Below, piece after piece: positions 7,915 to 15,448 of a DNA stretch of 64,000 nt. Each line of letters begins with the position of its first letter. Positions within the stretch are counted from its first letter, which is position 1. Source of the stretch: J095 sp964517605. Lineage in GTDB: Bacteria > Chloroflexota > Anaerolineae > 4572-78 > J111. The position numbers and the translations under genes are program-made. The stretch spans positions 1 to 64,000 of the forward strand of contig CAZFCE010000020.1 of NCBI GenBank assembly GCA_964517605.1, in the 5' to 3' direction. The notes below the pieces were generated by a model, which had not been told where the DNA came from, did not search any database, and worked only from the letters and a program-made list of their open reading frames with translations.

Positions 7915-9479
7915 GCTGTCACCTCATCATTGTTGCGGTCAATGTCGGGCGGGTGGCACCCGTTGCCGTTGGCCGGGGGATGGGGGTCAATTTGCGTTGA
8001 AAGTGGGGTTTGGGCGTTGTTGTCGCCGGGCGACAAGCGACAAGCGACAAATGGCAACACCTGGCGTGGGCGACGGCCTGCGGCTGGAGCCAAAATATTG
8101 GCATCTTCAAGTTCTTTGGCAATGTCCTCAAACTCGCCTTTGGTAATCTGGCCACTGAACATGGGGTAAAGTTTTTCCCGCGAAAAATCGCCATCTAAAA
8201 TGGTGATGGCGTAATTGAGCATGGCCTCAATCAGTTCTTGCCGCTTAATGGCAGAAATTCGCTGTTCCAACAACTCTTGTTTTTTGAACATATCGCTTTT
8301 TTTGAGAATTACCGCCACCATCCGGTCAACCTCGTCTGTGCCAAGGTATGGCCCGCGCAGCAGTATTCCCCGGTTGCCACTATCCTGGTAAATCAGGTCG
8401 CCTACTTCCAGACCGGTGGCCATATTGTTATCAAGGATGACCCGGCTGTCCACATCGGTGGCGGTGCCAAAGCCAATCCGGGCGGTAAAGTTCATTTTGA
8501 TGTCGCCGTCAATGACTTCAACCGATGGCCGCTGGGTGCTGATGATGAAGTGGACGCCCAGCGCCCGCGCCCGTTGTGCGCCGTCGCGCAAATAAAAGTC
8601 GGCCTCGGTTACTTTGTCTTTGTGGCCGATGAGTCTCAGTTTTTGAATATTGGTGATCTCATCGAACACAACCACAATGTTGTTCAAAAAACGCCCGGTG
8701 CGCTGCCGGTAGGTGTGAATATTTTCGGCGTTTACTTCCCGGAACAGTTCACCGCGCCGGCTGATTTCGTCGTTCACCCATTTGAGCGCGTTATACGCGG
8801 CCAGTGGCTCGATGGCCACCGGAAATTGCAGGTGTGGCACGCCGTTGTAACGGTTCAGGTCCAGCCCTTCTTTCAGGTCTACCAAAATCAGCCGGACGTG
8901 ATTGGGTTGAGCTTTGGTGATTAACCAACTCACAATGGAATGAATTTGGCGGGTTTTGCCCATACCGGTGGCCCCGGCAATGAGCAGGTGGTAAATGCGC
9001 TCCAAATCGCGCCACACCTGGTCGCCGGTATCGGTGCGGCCAATGGGGATAAATAGCGGCGTTTTGGTGGGGTCGTAGGTTTTGTGCGGACGCAGGTCGG
9101 CAAACTCAAAATTGGGTTTGCTGGTGTTGTAGCGTTTGATCACATACCAAAACCCGCTGCCTTTTTCGTGTTTCACCGATACCGGGCGCTTGCACACCGT
9201 TTCCAGGCTTTCGATGATTTTGGCCTCTTTCAACTCGGCGGCGGCGATACCATACGGCAGGCGGGGCGCATCTACTTCTAACTCAATGCGGTCGGGCAAA
9301 ATTTTCAACGGAGGTTTAAACCGGACTTCCTGAAAAACACCACCGTCTTTGGTTTTTTTAACGTAACACTTGCCCATCCGGTTCAATTCCTGAACAATAA
9401 TCTGAGCGTAGTAATTGGCCTCCTGCGAGTCGGGGTCGGATGGCGCAAAACCGAGTAACCGTTTGATGGCTTCGAACAT
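7911..9479 (-). CDS. Soluble FtsK/SpoIIIE-type DNA translocase
   Basis: 522 residues with no membrane segment. Walker A GATGMGKT (168-176), Walker B VVVFDE (about 270) and the FtsK signature IISTQRPSVEVIDGDIKMNF are present. The C-terminal 50 residues are low complexity and rich in Pro, Asn and His. The closest familiar layout is the TraB/TraSA transfer ATPase of actinobacterial elements, which moves double-stranded DNA without a relaxase, and it sits beside a DUF2637-like gene as those often do. Alternatively it segregates or packages element DNA. Confidence 0.8.
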   Translation of the reverse strand: MFEAIKRLLGFAPSDPDSQEANYYAQIIVQELNRMGKCYVKKTKDGGVFQEVRFKPPLKILPDRIELEVDAPRLPYGIAAAELKEAKIIESLETVCKRPVSVKHEKGSGFWYVIKRYNTSKPNFEFADLRPHKTYDPTKTPLFIPIGRTDTGDQVWRDLERIYHLLIAGATGMGKTRQIHSIVSWLITKAQPNHVRLILVDLKEGLDLNRYNGVPHLQFPVAIEPLAAYNALKWVNDEISRRGELFREVNAENIHTYRQRTGRFLNNIVVVFDEITNIQKLRLIGHKDKVTEADFYLRDGAQRARALGVHFIISTQRPSVEVIDGDIKMNFTARIGFGTATDVDSRVILDNNMATGLEVGDLIYQDSGNRGILLRGPYLGTDEVDRMVAVILKKSDMFKKQELLEQRISAIKRQELIEAMLNYAITILDGDFSREKLYPMFSGQITKGEFEDIAKELEDANILAPAAGRRPRQVLPFVACRLSPGDNNAQTPLSTQIDPHPPANGNGCHPPDIDRNNDEVTA

Positions 9480-9481
9480 GC

Positions 9482-10006
9482 TTATGCCTCAGTGTTAAAT
9501 AGCGGCGGCTGCCAGGTGTTGGGACTGGCCATCGCCGTGTCTAACAAAATTTGCCAGTTTTCTAAAAATGGCAGCCATTGGCCGGCAGATTGGGCCGGAT
9601 CGTATTGCCATACTGCAATGGATTTGCGTGGTTTTATGTTGGCCATTGGGATAATGTGCCAGTGATCGGTACCGTTAATGCAATCAAAAATGAGGATGTC
9701 GGCCAGGTGATTGCGGATGGTGGCCTGATACCGGCCCGTATTTTTGAACTGATGCCAGCCTGCCGCTTTTAGTTCTACCCGCACGCCTTCAATCCAAAAG
9801 TCAAAGGGCGCGTTGCGAACGGTGGGGGTTAAGCGTAGCCCCAACCGGTTTATTTGAGCTTTTAGTGAATGCACGGCGCGTTGTTCGACCGCATAGTTGT
9901 GGTGAACGTTGGGCGGGGTAAACCGGCTTCGCCGGGTGTTCTCCAGCGCCTCTTGGTGCAGGCGGTCAATGGGGTCTCGATAAAACCACAACGTTGACAT
10001 AGGCAT
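9482..10006 (-). CDS. Predicted PD-(D/E)XK-fold nuclease
   Basis: 174 residues. The candidate active site is an upstream Glu (VEQRAVHSLK), then the PFDFWIEG and VELKAA strands, giving D-(x)n-E-x-K, followed by a Gln/Arg helix and strand ADILIFDC. This is the order of PD-(D/E)XK enzymes such as resolvases and restriction-like nucleases. The second ATG (10000) has better spacing from GGAG than the first, so the true start may be six bases later. It probably processes element DNA. Confidence 0.5.
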   Translation of the reverse strand: MPMSTLWFYRDPIDRLHQEALENTRRSRFTPPNVHHNYAVEQRAVHSLKAQINRLGLRLTPTVRNAPFDFWIEGVRVELKAAGWHQFKNTGRYQATIRNHLADILIFDCINGTDHWHIIPMANIKPRKSIAVWQYDPAQSAGQWLPFLENWQILLDTAMASPNTWQPPLFNTEA

Positions 10007-10275
10007 TACTCCGGGAGTGGTTCGCCTAAATGGGCGGCGGCTAAAATCGCTTCTTCGCGGGTGGGTGGTTTGATCACGTTGTAGGCGTGCCGCCGCCCCC
10101 GACCGGGTCGGTCAACATCAATGCGGTGGGTTTGTTCCAGCCGTTCGATGGCGGCTTTGATGGCGCGATCAGAAAGCCGGCACAATTGCATCAAGGTTCG
10201 ATACCCCAAACTCAGCCGCGCCTGGGTATAACGGTTAATGATTACCAACACCACACTATCCGTTAGGCGTACCAT
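10006..10275 (-). CDS. Small winged-helix DNA-binding protein
   Basis: 89 residues. A helix-turn-helix (YRTLMQLCRLSDRAIKAAIERL) is followed by a wing with basic residues (DRPGRGRRHAYNVI). The stop overlaps the start of the nuclease gene (TAATG). Likely an element regulator or replication-site binder of the phage replication-protein/ArsR-like type. Confidence 0.6.
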   Translation of the reverse strand: MVRLTDSVVLVIINRYTQARLSLGYRTLMQLCRLSDRAIKAAIERLEQTHRIDVDRPGRGRRHAYNVIKPPTREEAILAAAHLGEPLPE

Positions 10276-10278
10276 AAA

Positions 10279-10437
10279 TCACCACCTCGGCATCAGCTTA
10301 AAATAGGGCGGGTGCGGAGCCGTGAGCAACGTGTACCCAAACACCACATAACTAACAACTGTGGCCATTATCAACAACAGGCCCAACCCAAATGCAACTA
10401 AAGCCGTTGCAAGTTTGAACACATTAAGAACGGACAT
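10279..10437 (-). CDS. 52-residue single-span membrane protein
   Basis: A short frame from ATG at 10437 to TGA at 10279, packed exactly between the glycosyltransferase stop (10438) and the winged-helix start (10275). Residues 8-38 are strongly hydrophobic and the C-terminus is PHPPYFKLMPRW. The tight fit and hydrophobicity support a real gene. Confidence 0.6.
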   Translation of the reverse strand: MSVLNVFKLATALVAFGLGLLLIMATVVSYVVFGYTLLTAPHPPYFKLMPRW

Positions 10438-12018
10438 TCATTTACCCCATTGAAAAAGAAATACGCCGGCTTCCAAATAGTTACCATCTTTAACAAAAAT
10501 TTTTTGCCAGAGCAGTGGGTGGTTGGCTTTGATAACCGTAAACGTGTTTGTTTCAGATGGGCTGGTAGCCGGCGAGCGCCCAAACACCACAAAAACGCGG
10601 GCGTAACTGGCTAAATCGGCGGGGGTGGCGTTAACCAGCCCCAACGCGGTAGCCGCTTTGCGGGTTAAATTAAAGCCGGCATTGCGGGCGGTTTCATCTG
10701 GCGGCAAAAAAAATTGAGGGATATTTGCCGGGAGATACCACAAAAACGGCAGCGATTGCGGCAGATACAGTACCGCATCACCAGGGTGATAACGGCTGGT
10801 CAATTCAGTCGCCCACATTCGATTGGGCCATTTGTGCAACTGCGCGTCGGTGTAATATCCCCACAACCCCACCCCGATCATCATCACCAGCGCCGTGGTT
10901 AGCAGCCGGCGCATTACGCTACCATGTTGGCCCAGCGCCGCCGCGATTAGAATGTAATATGCCGGTGTAACCGTAATAAAAGTGCGGGGCAAAATAACCG
11001 GCGACAGTACCAGCGAGGCCGGAATTGCCAATAACGGCGGCAGGAGCATCAACCCCAATAGCCGGAAATTGCGCTCAACCAGACCCGCCGCTATAGCCGC
11101 CACCAATAACAACATTGATGCCGCCAGCCCCGGCACAATGAGGGGCGCGGGGCTGGCCTCGTGCCAGAGCAATGCGTGCCACAAATAAACAAATGCACCG
11201 GGCGTAATCTGCGGTATCCAGTAGTGGTCGCCGCCCATACGGGCCAGTTGGCCCAAAAGGCCATACCACAACCAGGCCAGGTACAGGCCCAAAATAATCA
11301 CGCCCGATACAAACAACGCCTTAAGCCGCGAACGGTCACATCCCAAGGCCACCACTCCCACCGCCGCCAGAAAAAAGGCGCTCATGGCGTGGGTGTAAAG
11401 TAACATTGTTCCGGCCATAACCACCAGCCACCAGCGCCGCGTTACATACCCAGACAATGTGAGTAAAGCCCCTGTAAGCAGCATTTGGTACATACGCGCT
11501 TCTTGCGAGTAAGCTATCTGAAACGGTAAAAAGGCCATTAATGCTGTTGCGGTTACGCATTCGCGCCAGGGGCGGCCCCATTGACGCGCCACTACGTAGG
11601 TTAACCCCACATTGATTGCGCCTAAAAAGGCCGATGGTAGCCGCAGCCAGCCATCGCCGGGTAAACCGGCATATGGCCATAACCGCGACCAAACCCACAA
11701 AAGCAAGTAATATGCCGGCGGGTGATAATCGTGAGCGGCGGCGGCTAACACATCAGTTAGGGAGCGTTGTGCAACCAGGGCGCTGTAAGCCTCGTCGTAC
11801 CACAAGGATTGCTCGCCAATTGCCAGCAGCCGTAGCCCCGTTCCGCTCAAAATGATAACCGGCAATACCCAGCGTTGGGGCGTCAACCAGGTGCCGGGCA
11901 GCCACCGTTTTAAGGCCATATAGGCCAGATAGAACAACAGGGCGGCAACGAACATGTATAGGGCGTAAGTATCACGGATTTTTAGGCTATTGAGCCATTC
12001 AAAGTATTCGTTAGGCAT
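10438..12018 (-). CDS. GT-C fold glycosyltransferase (GT39/ArnT-like)
   Basis: 526 residues with about ten transmembrane helices. The first external loop has the GT-C acidic motif WYDEAYS, followed by a PPAYYLLLWVW segment and QEARMYQMLL, all typical of PMT/ArnT-like polyprenol-sugar transferases. A GGAGA site precedes the ATG. Transferases of this family usually glycosylate proteins or envelope lipids outside the membrane. In a mobile element it could modify the surface protein encoded at 13791 or alter the host surface against superinfection. Both ideas are inferred. Confidence 0.8.
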   Translation of the reverse strand: MPNEYFEWLNSLKIRDTYALYMFVAALLFYLAYMALKRWLPGTWLTPQRWVLPVIILSGTGLRLLAIGEQSLWYDEAYSALVAQRSLTDVLAAAAHDYHPPAYYLLLWVWSRLWPYAGLPGDGWLRLPSAFLGAINVGLTYVVARQWGRPWRECVTATALMAFLPFQIAYSQEARMYQMLLTGALLTLSGYVTRRWWLVVMAGTMLLYTHAMSAFFLAAVGVVALGCDRSRLKALFVSGVIILGLYLAWLWYGLLGQLARMGGDHYWIPQITPGAFVYLWHALLWHEASPAPLIVPGLAASMLLLVAAIAAGLVERNFRLLGLMLLPPLLAIPASLVLSPVILPRTFITVTPAYYILIAAALGQHGSVMRRLLTTALVMMIGVGLWGYYTDAQLHKWPNRMWATELTSRYHPGDAVLYLPQSLPFLWYLPANIPQFFLPPDETARNAGFNLTRKAATALGLVNATPADLASYARVFVVFGRSPATSPSETNTFTVIKANHPLLWQKIFVKDGNYLEAGVFLFQWGK

Positions 12019-12431
12019 GGTTCAGTCTCCAAACTACTCAAGTCGGCCTCGGTTTTGCACTCATCCGCAACGGCGATAATGCCCGGACGGATTTTTAGTT
12101 CAATCCGTCCGGCTAATTCCTGCCGTAACCGGTTGAGTAATAGCTCGTACAACGCCTGGCTACGTTCTTCCAGCTTGCTAATTTTTTCGCGTTCTTGGGG
12201 ATGATTACCCATCACACTGGCGCTCCCCACCCGAAAGCGGCAAACCAGCACTTCACCACGTGAGGCATTTTGATAAGCGGCCTCAAGGTAGAAGATGTAC
12301 TCAACCAGGGGTAACGTCCTTGAATGGTGGGCAAGGTGATATTGTTGCACTCGCACCGGGTACACCGGCAGGCCAAATTCGGCAATATCGTTGCAAAAAT
12401 CGGTCAGGTTAAAAAAGCCAATCGTGCCCAT
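11982..12431 (-). CDS. Element protein of unknown function
   Basis: 149 residues. The N-terminal half looks beta-rich (FGLPVYPVRVQQYHL, EYIFYLEAAYQ, VLVCRFRV); the second half has a long helix (KISKLEERSQALYELLLNRL) and a final strand. It overlaps the glycosyltransferase start by 37 bases and follows the 73-residue gene by eight. No family recognised. Confidence 0.55.
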   Translation of the reverse strand: MGTIGFFNLTDFCNDIAEFGLPVYPVRVQQYHLAHHSRTLPLVEYIFYLEAAYQNASRGEVLVCRFRVGSASVMGNHPQEREKISKLEERSQALYELLLNRLRQELAGRIELKIRPGIIAVADECKTEADLSSLETEPCLTNTLNGSIA

Positions 12432-12439
12432 GTTGGCCC

Positions 12440-12661
12440 CTAAAACGCCCGTTCCTGGGTTATCGCAGTCACATCCTGTTTGGCCAATCGAATAGCTGTA
12501 ATTGCTTCTTGGTGGGCAAGTTGCCGCAACTGGGTTAATGCCTGGGTGGGATCATCATCCTCGCCCAAAGCCGCCGTCATAGTGATAGTGGGTTTAACGC
12601 TTTGATAGTTACCCAGGTTAAAGGTGAGGTTGTACTCAAGGGTGATTTCTTTGACTTGCAT
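12440..12661 (-). CDS. Small beta-alpha protein, first gene of the leftward operon
   Basis: 73 residues. Two strands (ITLEYNLTFNLG, KPTITMTAAL), an acidic turn (GEDDDP) and a long helix. It begins 55 bases downstream of the -10 at 12713-12718, with an AGGAG site, so it is the first product of the operon. No function can be assigned. Confidence 0.6.
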   Translation of the reverse strand: MQVKEITLEYNLTFNLGNYQSVKPTITMTAALGEDDDPTQALTQLRQLAHQEAITAIRLAKQDVTAITQERAF

Positions 12662-12712
12662 GGCGCTCTCCTGTAGCTAATAAAATTTGTGTCGCTCAAT
12701 TGCGACGGTTAA

Positions 12713-12741
12713 ATAATAATAAAAAACGTTCATTTTGTCAA
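12713..12741 (-). promoter_or_regulatory. Leftward promoter of the element operon
   Basis: TTGACA (12741-12736), 17 bases, TATTAT (12718-12713) on the minus strand. The -35 lies inside the left arm of the 53-bp palindrome. Confidence 0.75.
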
Positions 12742-12774
12742 TAGAACAGTTCTGTTGACAAAATGAACGTTTTT
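12722..12774. promoter_or_regulatory. 53-bp near-perfect palindrome (operator) between divergent promoters
   Basis: 26-base arms (12722-12747 and 12749-12774) around one central base, with a single mismatch (T/C). Each arm contains one TTGACA box, so one bound repressor could control both directions. The symmetry makes it an operator rather than a terminator; no U-tract follows. Confidence 0.75.
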
Positions 12775-12784
12775 GTGTTAAAAT
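12755..12784 (+). promoter_or_regulatory. Rightward promoter
   Basis: TTGACA (12755-12760), 18 bases, TAAAAT (12779-12784), the mirror of the leftward promoter. Transcription would enter the stem-loop at 12788-12821 and run antisense to the HTH gene at 12926-13330 before reaching the structural operon. Confidence 0.65.
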
Positions 12785-12787
12785 CAA

Positions 12788-12821
12788 CCCGACTTCGATA
12801 ATGCTCGTAATTGAAGTCGGG
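12788..12821 (+). terminator. Stem-loop just downstream of the rightward promoter (attenuator or operator)
   Basis: CCCGACTTCGAT (12788-12799) pairs with ATTGAAGTCGGG (12810-12821), 11 of 12 positions, with a 10-base loop, then a moderately T-rich stretch. It would form at the very 5' end of the rightward transcript. Confidence 0.45.
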
Positions 12822-12925
12822 TATCAAATTTTATTTTGAGGGGCCAGTCAGGTTGCCGAACAATTACAACCAGCTTTCCCAAATCAAAGTTAGTTCACAA
12901 ATATGGGAGATTTTTTACGTGGTAA

Positions 12926-13330
12926 TCAATTAAACACTTTTTTGCCAGCACGCATTTTCTTGGCCCGACCTAACGCCGCGAGATAGGCAACGTCAGATTC
13001 GTCAACAAGTTTTTTGTTTTTTTCAAGCCCATTAACCTTCAGGTTTCCTTGTTTAATCCACCTGGAGATGGTTCCATGTCCTATTTCGTACTCGCGGGCG
13101 GCTTCGCCAATCCCTATTAAATTCCCGCGCAGATGGGCAAACTTTTCGGGGGTAATGTCGCGCTCAGCTACGAAAGCGGCCAGGTCATCGTCATAAATCA
13201 CCATTTGGCTATTGCCATTGTCCACCAGGTGGACAATATCAAGCTCGCCGGTGTTAATTAATTCGTCTAGTTTGGCAGCAGTAATTTGGTACCGGTTAAG
13301 CGCTTCGGCGCGAGTGATATAAGTTTTCAT
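12926..13330 (-). CDS. Double excisionase/MerR-like HTH protein
   Basis: 134 residues from ATG 13330. A longer frame to 13390 exists, but it lacks a ribosome site and would overlap the divergent gene. Two excisionase-type HTH modules are visible: residues 1-55 (YITRAEALNRYQITAAKLDEL) and 70-125 (IGIGEAAREYEIGHGTISRWI, then DVAYLAALGRAKK). Candidate excisionase (recombination directionality factor) or repressor of the divergent promoter pair. The C-terminus is basic. Confidence 0.65.
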   Translation of the reverse strand: MKTYITRAEALNRYQITAAKLDELINTGELDIVHLVDNGNSQMVIYDDDLAAFVAERDITPEKFAHLRGNLIGIGEAAREYEIGHGTISRWIKQGNLKVNGLEKNKKLVDESDVAYLAALGRAKKMRAGKKVFN

Positions 13331-13377
13331 TTTTGAACACCCCTTCTTTATTTTAGCTTGGTTAGGTGGATTGAAAA

Positions 13378-13803
13378 ATGCCAACAGCAATTTCTTTTTC
13401 CTGGTTATTTCCGTGGGAGCAAATGGTCGGCGCTTTCAATGCCTTTATCAATCTATTGGGATTACCGGTTGCCATTGCGGTAGGTTTAGTTTTATCCATC
13501 CTGACGGCTACCTTTGTGATAAGTATTGTTAAATCAGGCCATCACGATTTACCCACCGACGCCCAAATCACGTATGAAGATGATACTGTTATCCAGTATG
13601 CTTACGGCGGTAACTTGTATGAACGAGCAAAATCAACTGGACTGGATGAGCTTATTTACGAAACTGATCCTGCCTATGCCCGTTGGCAACCCCGCACAAA
13701 TGGTTGGTCTGAGGAAGACTCAGATGCCTATTATCTCCACAAACACGGCGAGATACCCGCCTCTATGTTGGTGGACGAACAGGATGACCGATGGGTTTAC
13801 TAA
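13378..13803 (+). CDS. Membrane protein with coat-like N-terminus and soluble acidic tail
   Basis: 141 residues, with AGGTGG eight bases upstream. The first 52 residues (FPWEQMVGAFNAFI, then one transmembrane helix, then IVKSG) are closely similar to the complete 56-residue protein at 15040. A soluble acidic extension of about 90 residues rich in Asp, Glu and Tyr follows. This looks like a coat-type module fused to a cytoplasmic or external domain, as a minor structural or assembly protein might be. First gene of the rightward operon. Confidence 0.6.
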   Translation: MPTAISFSWLFPWEQMVGAFNAFINLLGLPVAIAVGLVLSILTATFVISIVKSGHHDLPTDAQITYEDDTVIQYAYGGNLYERAKSTGLDELIYETDPAYARWQPRTNGWSEEDSDAYYLHKHGEIPASMLVDEQDDRWVY

Positions 13804-14339
13804 CTATGGCTCGTTTGTATTGGGTATCTGTTTTTCTGCTTGCCTTTGCGGCAATAACCACTGGAACAGCTTTGGCCAGTGAACCGGTGGTGTGCGCATC
13901 TGGGGCCGGGAATATTGCTGTTTCTGATTTTGCTCTCTCAACTTGTGGGATACCGGTTGACAACCCCGTGTATGTCGAGTTAGAGGCATCCCCTTCAAAT
14001 CCGGCAGCAACAATCCAAATGAGTGAAGCGTTCCTGTCGTGCCAGGCGTCTGTTACCAATAACCACGTGTATCCTTGTGCGGTTACAGTTCGAGATGGCG
14101 TTTTGGATAGGTTTGTGGTGTCCGGTTCTCCGGCCAATTACCGGCTGGTTGCCTATTCCAACGAATTTGCGCCTCTAACCCAGTACGAAACCTATACAAC
14201 AACCCTGCCATCGGGCAGCGTTTTAACCGTTGAGCGCCGCCTAACCTATAGCGACGTTTACATTATCAGCATTTTGGTGTTTCTAACCCTGGTGGCCATT
14301 TTAGGCATCATCATTTTAGCGGTCAGGTTCAGAGAATAA
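13791..14339 (+). CDS. Surface protein with signal peptide and C-terminal membrane anchor
   Basis: 182 residues. Signal peptide FLLAFAAITTGTALA with cleavage near residue 28, an ectodomain of about 125 residues with four Cys (VCASG, STCG, LSCQ, YPCA), many Ser/Thr, beta-rich, then a transmembrane helix (about 155-178) and a short basic tail (RFRE). This is the topology of filamentous-phage pIII-like minor coat proteins before assembly. It could also be an adhesin. A start at 13806 is possible. The Ser/Thr content makes it a candidate substrate for the element glycosyltransferase. Confidence 0.6.
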   Translation: MGLLTMARLYWVSVFLLAFAAITTGTALASEPVVCASGAGNIAVSDFALSTCGIPVDNPVYVELEASPSNPAATIQMSEAFLSCQASVTNNHVYPCAVTVRDGVLDRFVVSGSPANYRLVAYSNEFAPLTQYETYTTTLPSGSVLTVERRLTYSDVYIISILVFLTLVAILGIIILAVRFRE

Positions 14340-14605
14340 TGTCTAGCCTGGACAATATGCACTTTGAATTGAATATGACGTTGTTGACCAGTTTTCTGGC
14401 CGATAATATGGCATTTCTGTTACCGATCATCATTCTCGTTGTGGCAGTGCTGCTGGCGCTCCTGGTGATTGATGGCCTAACCGGGTCAATCCTCAAGGTC
14501 TTGGGGGTTGTGTTAAGCAGCGACCGGTCCAGTGGTCATCAAATGGGGGCCAGGTTAAGTTTGGATAATTCGGATGGAGGCGAGGATGACCAGCAGTTTG
14601 ATTAG
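14339..14605 (+). CDS. Small membrane protein of the rightward operon
   Basis: 88 residues. The start shares a base with the previous stop (TAATG). Amphipathic N-terminus, one long hydrophobic helix (about 24-58), and a hydrophilic acidic C-terminus ending DNSDGGEDDQQFD. Unrecognised. Confidence 0.6.
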   Translation: MSSLDNMHFELNMTLLTSFLADNMAFLLPIIILVVAVLLALLVIDGLTGSILKVLGVVLSSDRSSGHQMGARLSLDNSDGGEDDQQFD

Positions 14606-14720
14606 TGTTCTGAACGCTGTGGTTGTGGTGTTGGGAGTGATTACCCTGGCCTTTGTCTTTATCGATCTGCTAAACCAATTACTTTTTAGCCTATTGAGAT
14701 CAATCAATGACCAGCCTTGA
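14586..14720 (+). CDS. 44-residue membrane peptide
   Basis: ATG at 14586, with GAGGCGAGG just upstream inside the previous gene. Residues 5-38 are almost wholly hydrophobic; the tail is LLRSINDQP. It overlaps both neighbours (20 and 14 bases), the close packing typical of small-virus coat operons. Confidence 0.5.
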   Translation: MTSSLISVLNAVVVVLGVITLAFVFIDLLNQLLFSLLRSINDQP

Positions 14721-14862
14721 ATTGGCCAACTTACAAGATGCCTTTGTGATTGTCCATAGTTTTAGCATTGAACTGGCGCTGGGGTTGTTGTTAATGTTGG
14801 CGCTGGTGGTGGCTATTTTGTGGATACTGTCTGTTAGGGTTGGTAATGGTCAATCTCAATAA
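14707..14862 (+). CDS. 51-residue membrane peptide
   Basis: The ATG at 14707 overlaps the previous stop by 14 bases. Layout is polar N-terminus (MTSLELANLQD), helix 13-42, then SVRVGNGQSQ: acidic outside, hydrophobic middle, basic end, as in filamentous-phage coat proteins. Confidence 0.5.
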   Translation: MTSLELANLQDAFVIVHSFSIELALGLLLMLALVVAILWILSVRVGNGQSQ

Positions 14863-15031
14863 TCTGTGGGTTATTTTTGTTTCGCTATCATCAGTTACGG
14901 CGTCGTTTGTGGGGGTGTTAACCGGCATTTTGTTAGTACGCTTGTTTGTCATCTCCCTGGTGGCCGGCTTTTTTCCAATTGCGTGGGACGCTACGCTTAA
15001 CAAACTCATATCTCTAAAGAAAGGAGGTTAA
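14846..15031 (+). CDS. 61-residue membrane peptide
   Basis: ATG at 14846, overlapping the previous gene by 17 bases. Two hydrophobic stretches (about 6-20 and 22-45) and a basic C-terminus LISLKKGG. The AAAGGAGGT site of the next gene lies within its last codons, so translation is probably coupled. Confidence 0.5.
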   Translation: MVNLNNLWVIFVSLSSVTASFVGVLTGILLVRLFVISLVAGFFPIAWDATLNKLISLKKGG

Positions 15032-15039
15032 TAAGCCCA

Positions 15040-15210
15040 ATGCCAACTGCAACTGCTTTTACGTGGACTTTCCCGTGGGGAGAGATGGTAGGCGGTTTTA
15101 ATGCGTTTATCACCATGCTGTCTACGCCGATTGCCCTGGCCATTGCTTTAATTCTGGCCTTTACGGTGGGCGGCTTTATCGTTGCTTTGGTCAAACGCGC
15201 GCGCGGGTAA
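15040..15210 (+). CDS. Candidate major coat-like peptide (56 residues)
   Basis: ATG 15040 is preceded by a perfect AAAGGAGGT (15019-15027), the strongest ribosome site in the element, with spacing slightly long at 12. The sequence has an amphipathic N-terminus FTWTFPWGEMVGGFNAF, one transmembrane helix (about 28-50) and basic VKRARG. It is the paralogue of the N-terminus of the 13378 product. Length and charge layout match filamentous-phage coat proteins, although there is no cleavable signal peptide and few acidic residues. Confidence 0.6.
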   Translation: MPTATAFTWTFPWGEMVGGFNAFITMLSTPIALAIALILAFTVGGFIVALVKRARG

Positions 15211-15239
15211 TCCGCCAGCGCCCTTTTCCCTCTCAAACT

Positions 15240-15263
15240 TAGGGGTGCTACTCGGCACCCCTA
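15240..15263. terminator. Stem-loop after the coat-like gene
   Basis: TAGGGGTGC (15240-15248) pairs perfectly with GCACCCCTA (15255-15263). On the plus strand A7, not U, follows, so it is more likely an RNA-stability or processing stem than a clean terminator. It sits between two coat-like genes, like the partial terminator behind gene VIII in Ff phages. Confidence 0.5.
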
Positions 15264-15285
15264 AAAAAATAAGGAGCGTCGTAAA

Positions 15286-15444
15286 ATGTGGTCAGGCATC
15301 AATTTTAATGTGGCCGAAGTCACCAGTCAGGCCATTTCACTGGTTAACACGTTTATGCCATTGGTGTATCTCATTGGTGGGGTAACTTTATTCGCCCTGA
15401 TCATGTTGGTCATTATTGCTTTAGCTAAAAAATCGGTCGGTTAA
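15286..15444 (+). CDS. Second candidate coat-like peptide (52 residues)
   Basis: ATG 15286 with AAGGAG 10 bases upstream. Amphipathic N-terminus (MWSGINFNVAEVTSQAISL), one transmembrane helix (about 24-46), basic tail LAKKSVG. Not an obvious paralogue of the 15040 product, but the same size and charge layout. Ends four bases before the recombinase. Confidence 0.6.
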   Translation: MWSGINFNVAEVTSQAISLVNTFMPLVYLIGGVTLFALIMLVIIALAKKSVG

Positions 15445-15448
15445 ACCT

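Noticed and set aside
12722..12774. 53-bp palindrome as an intrinsic terminator
   Set aside because: It contains both promoter -35 boxes symmetrically and lies upstream of, not after, the genes.
13763..14137. 124-codon minus-strand frame inside the structural operon
   Set aside because: Antisense to the surface protein, whose signal peptide and anchor define the plus frame.
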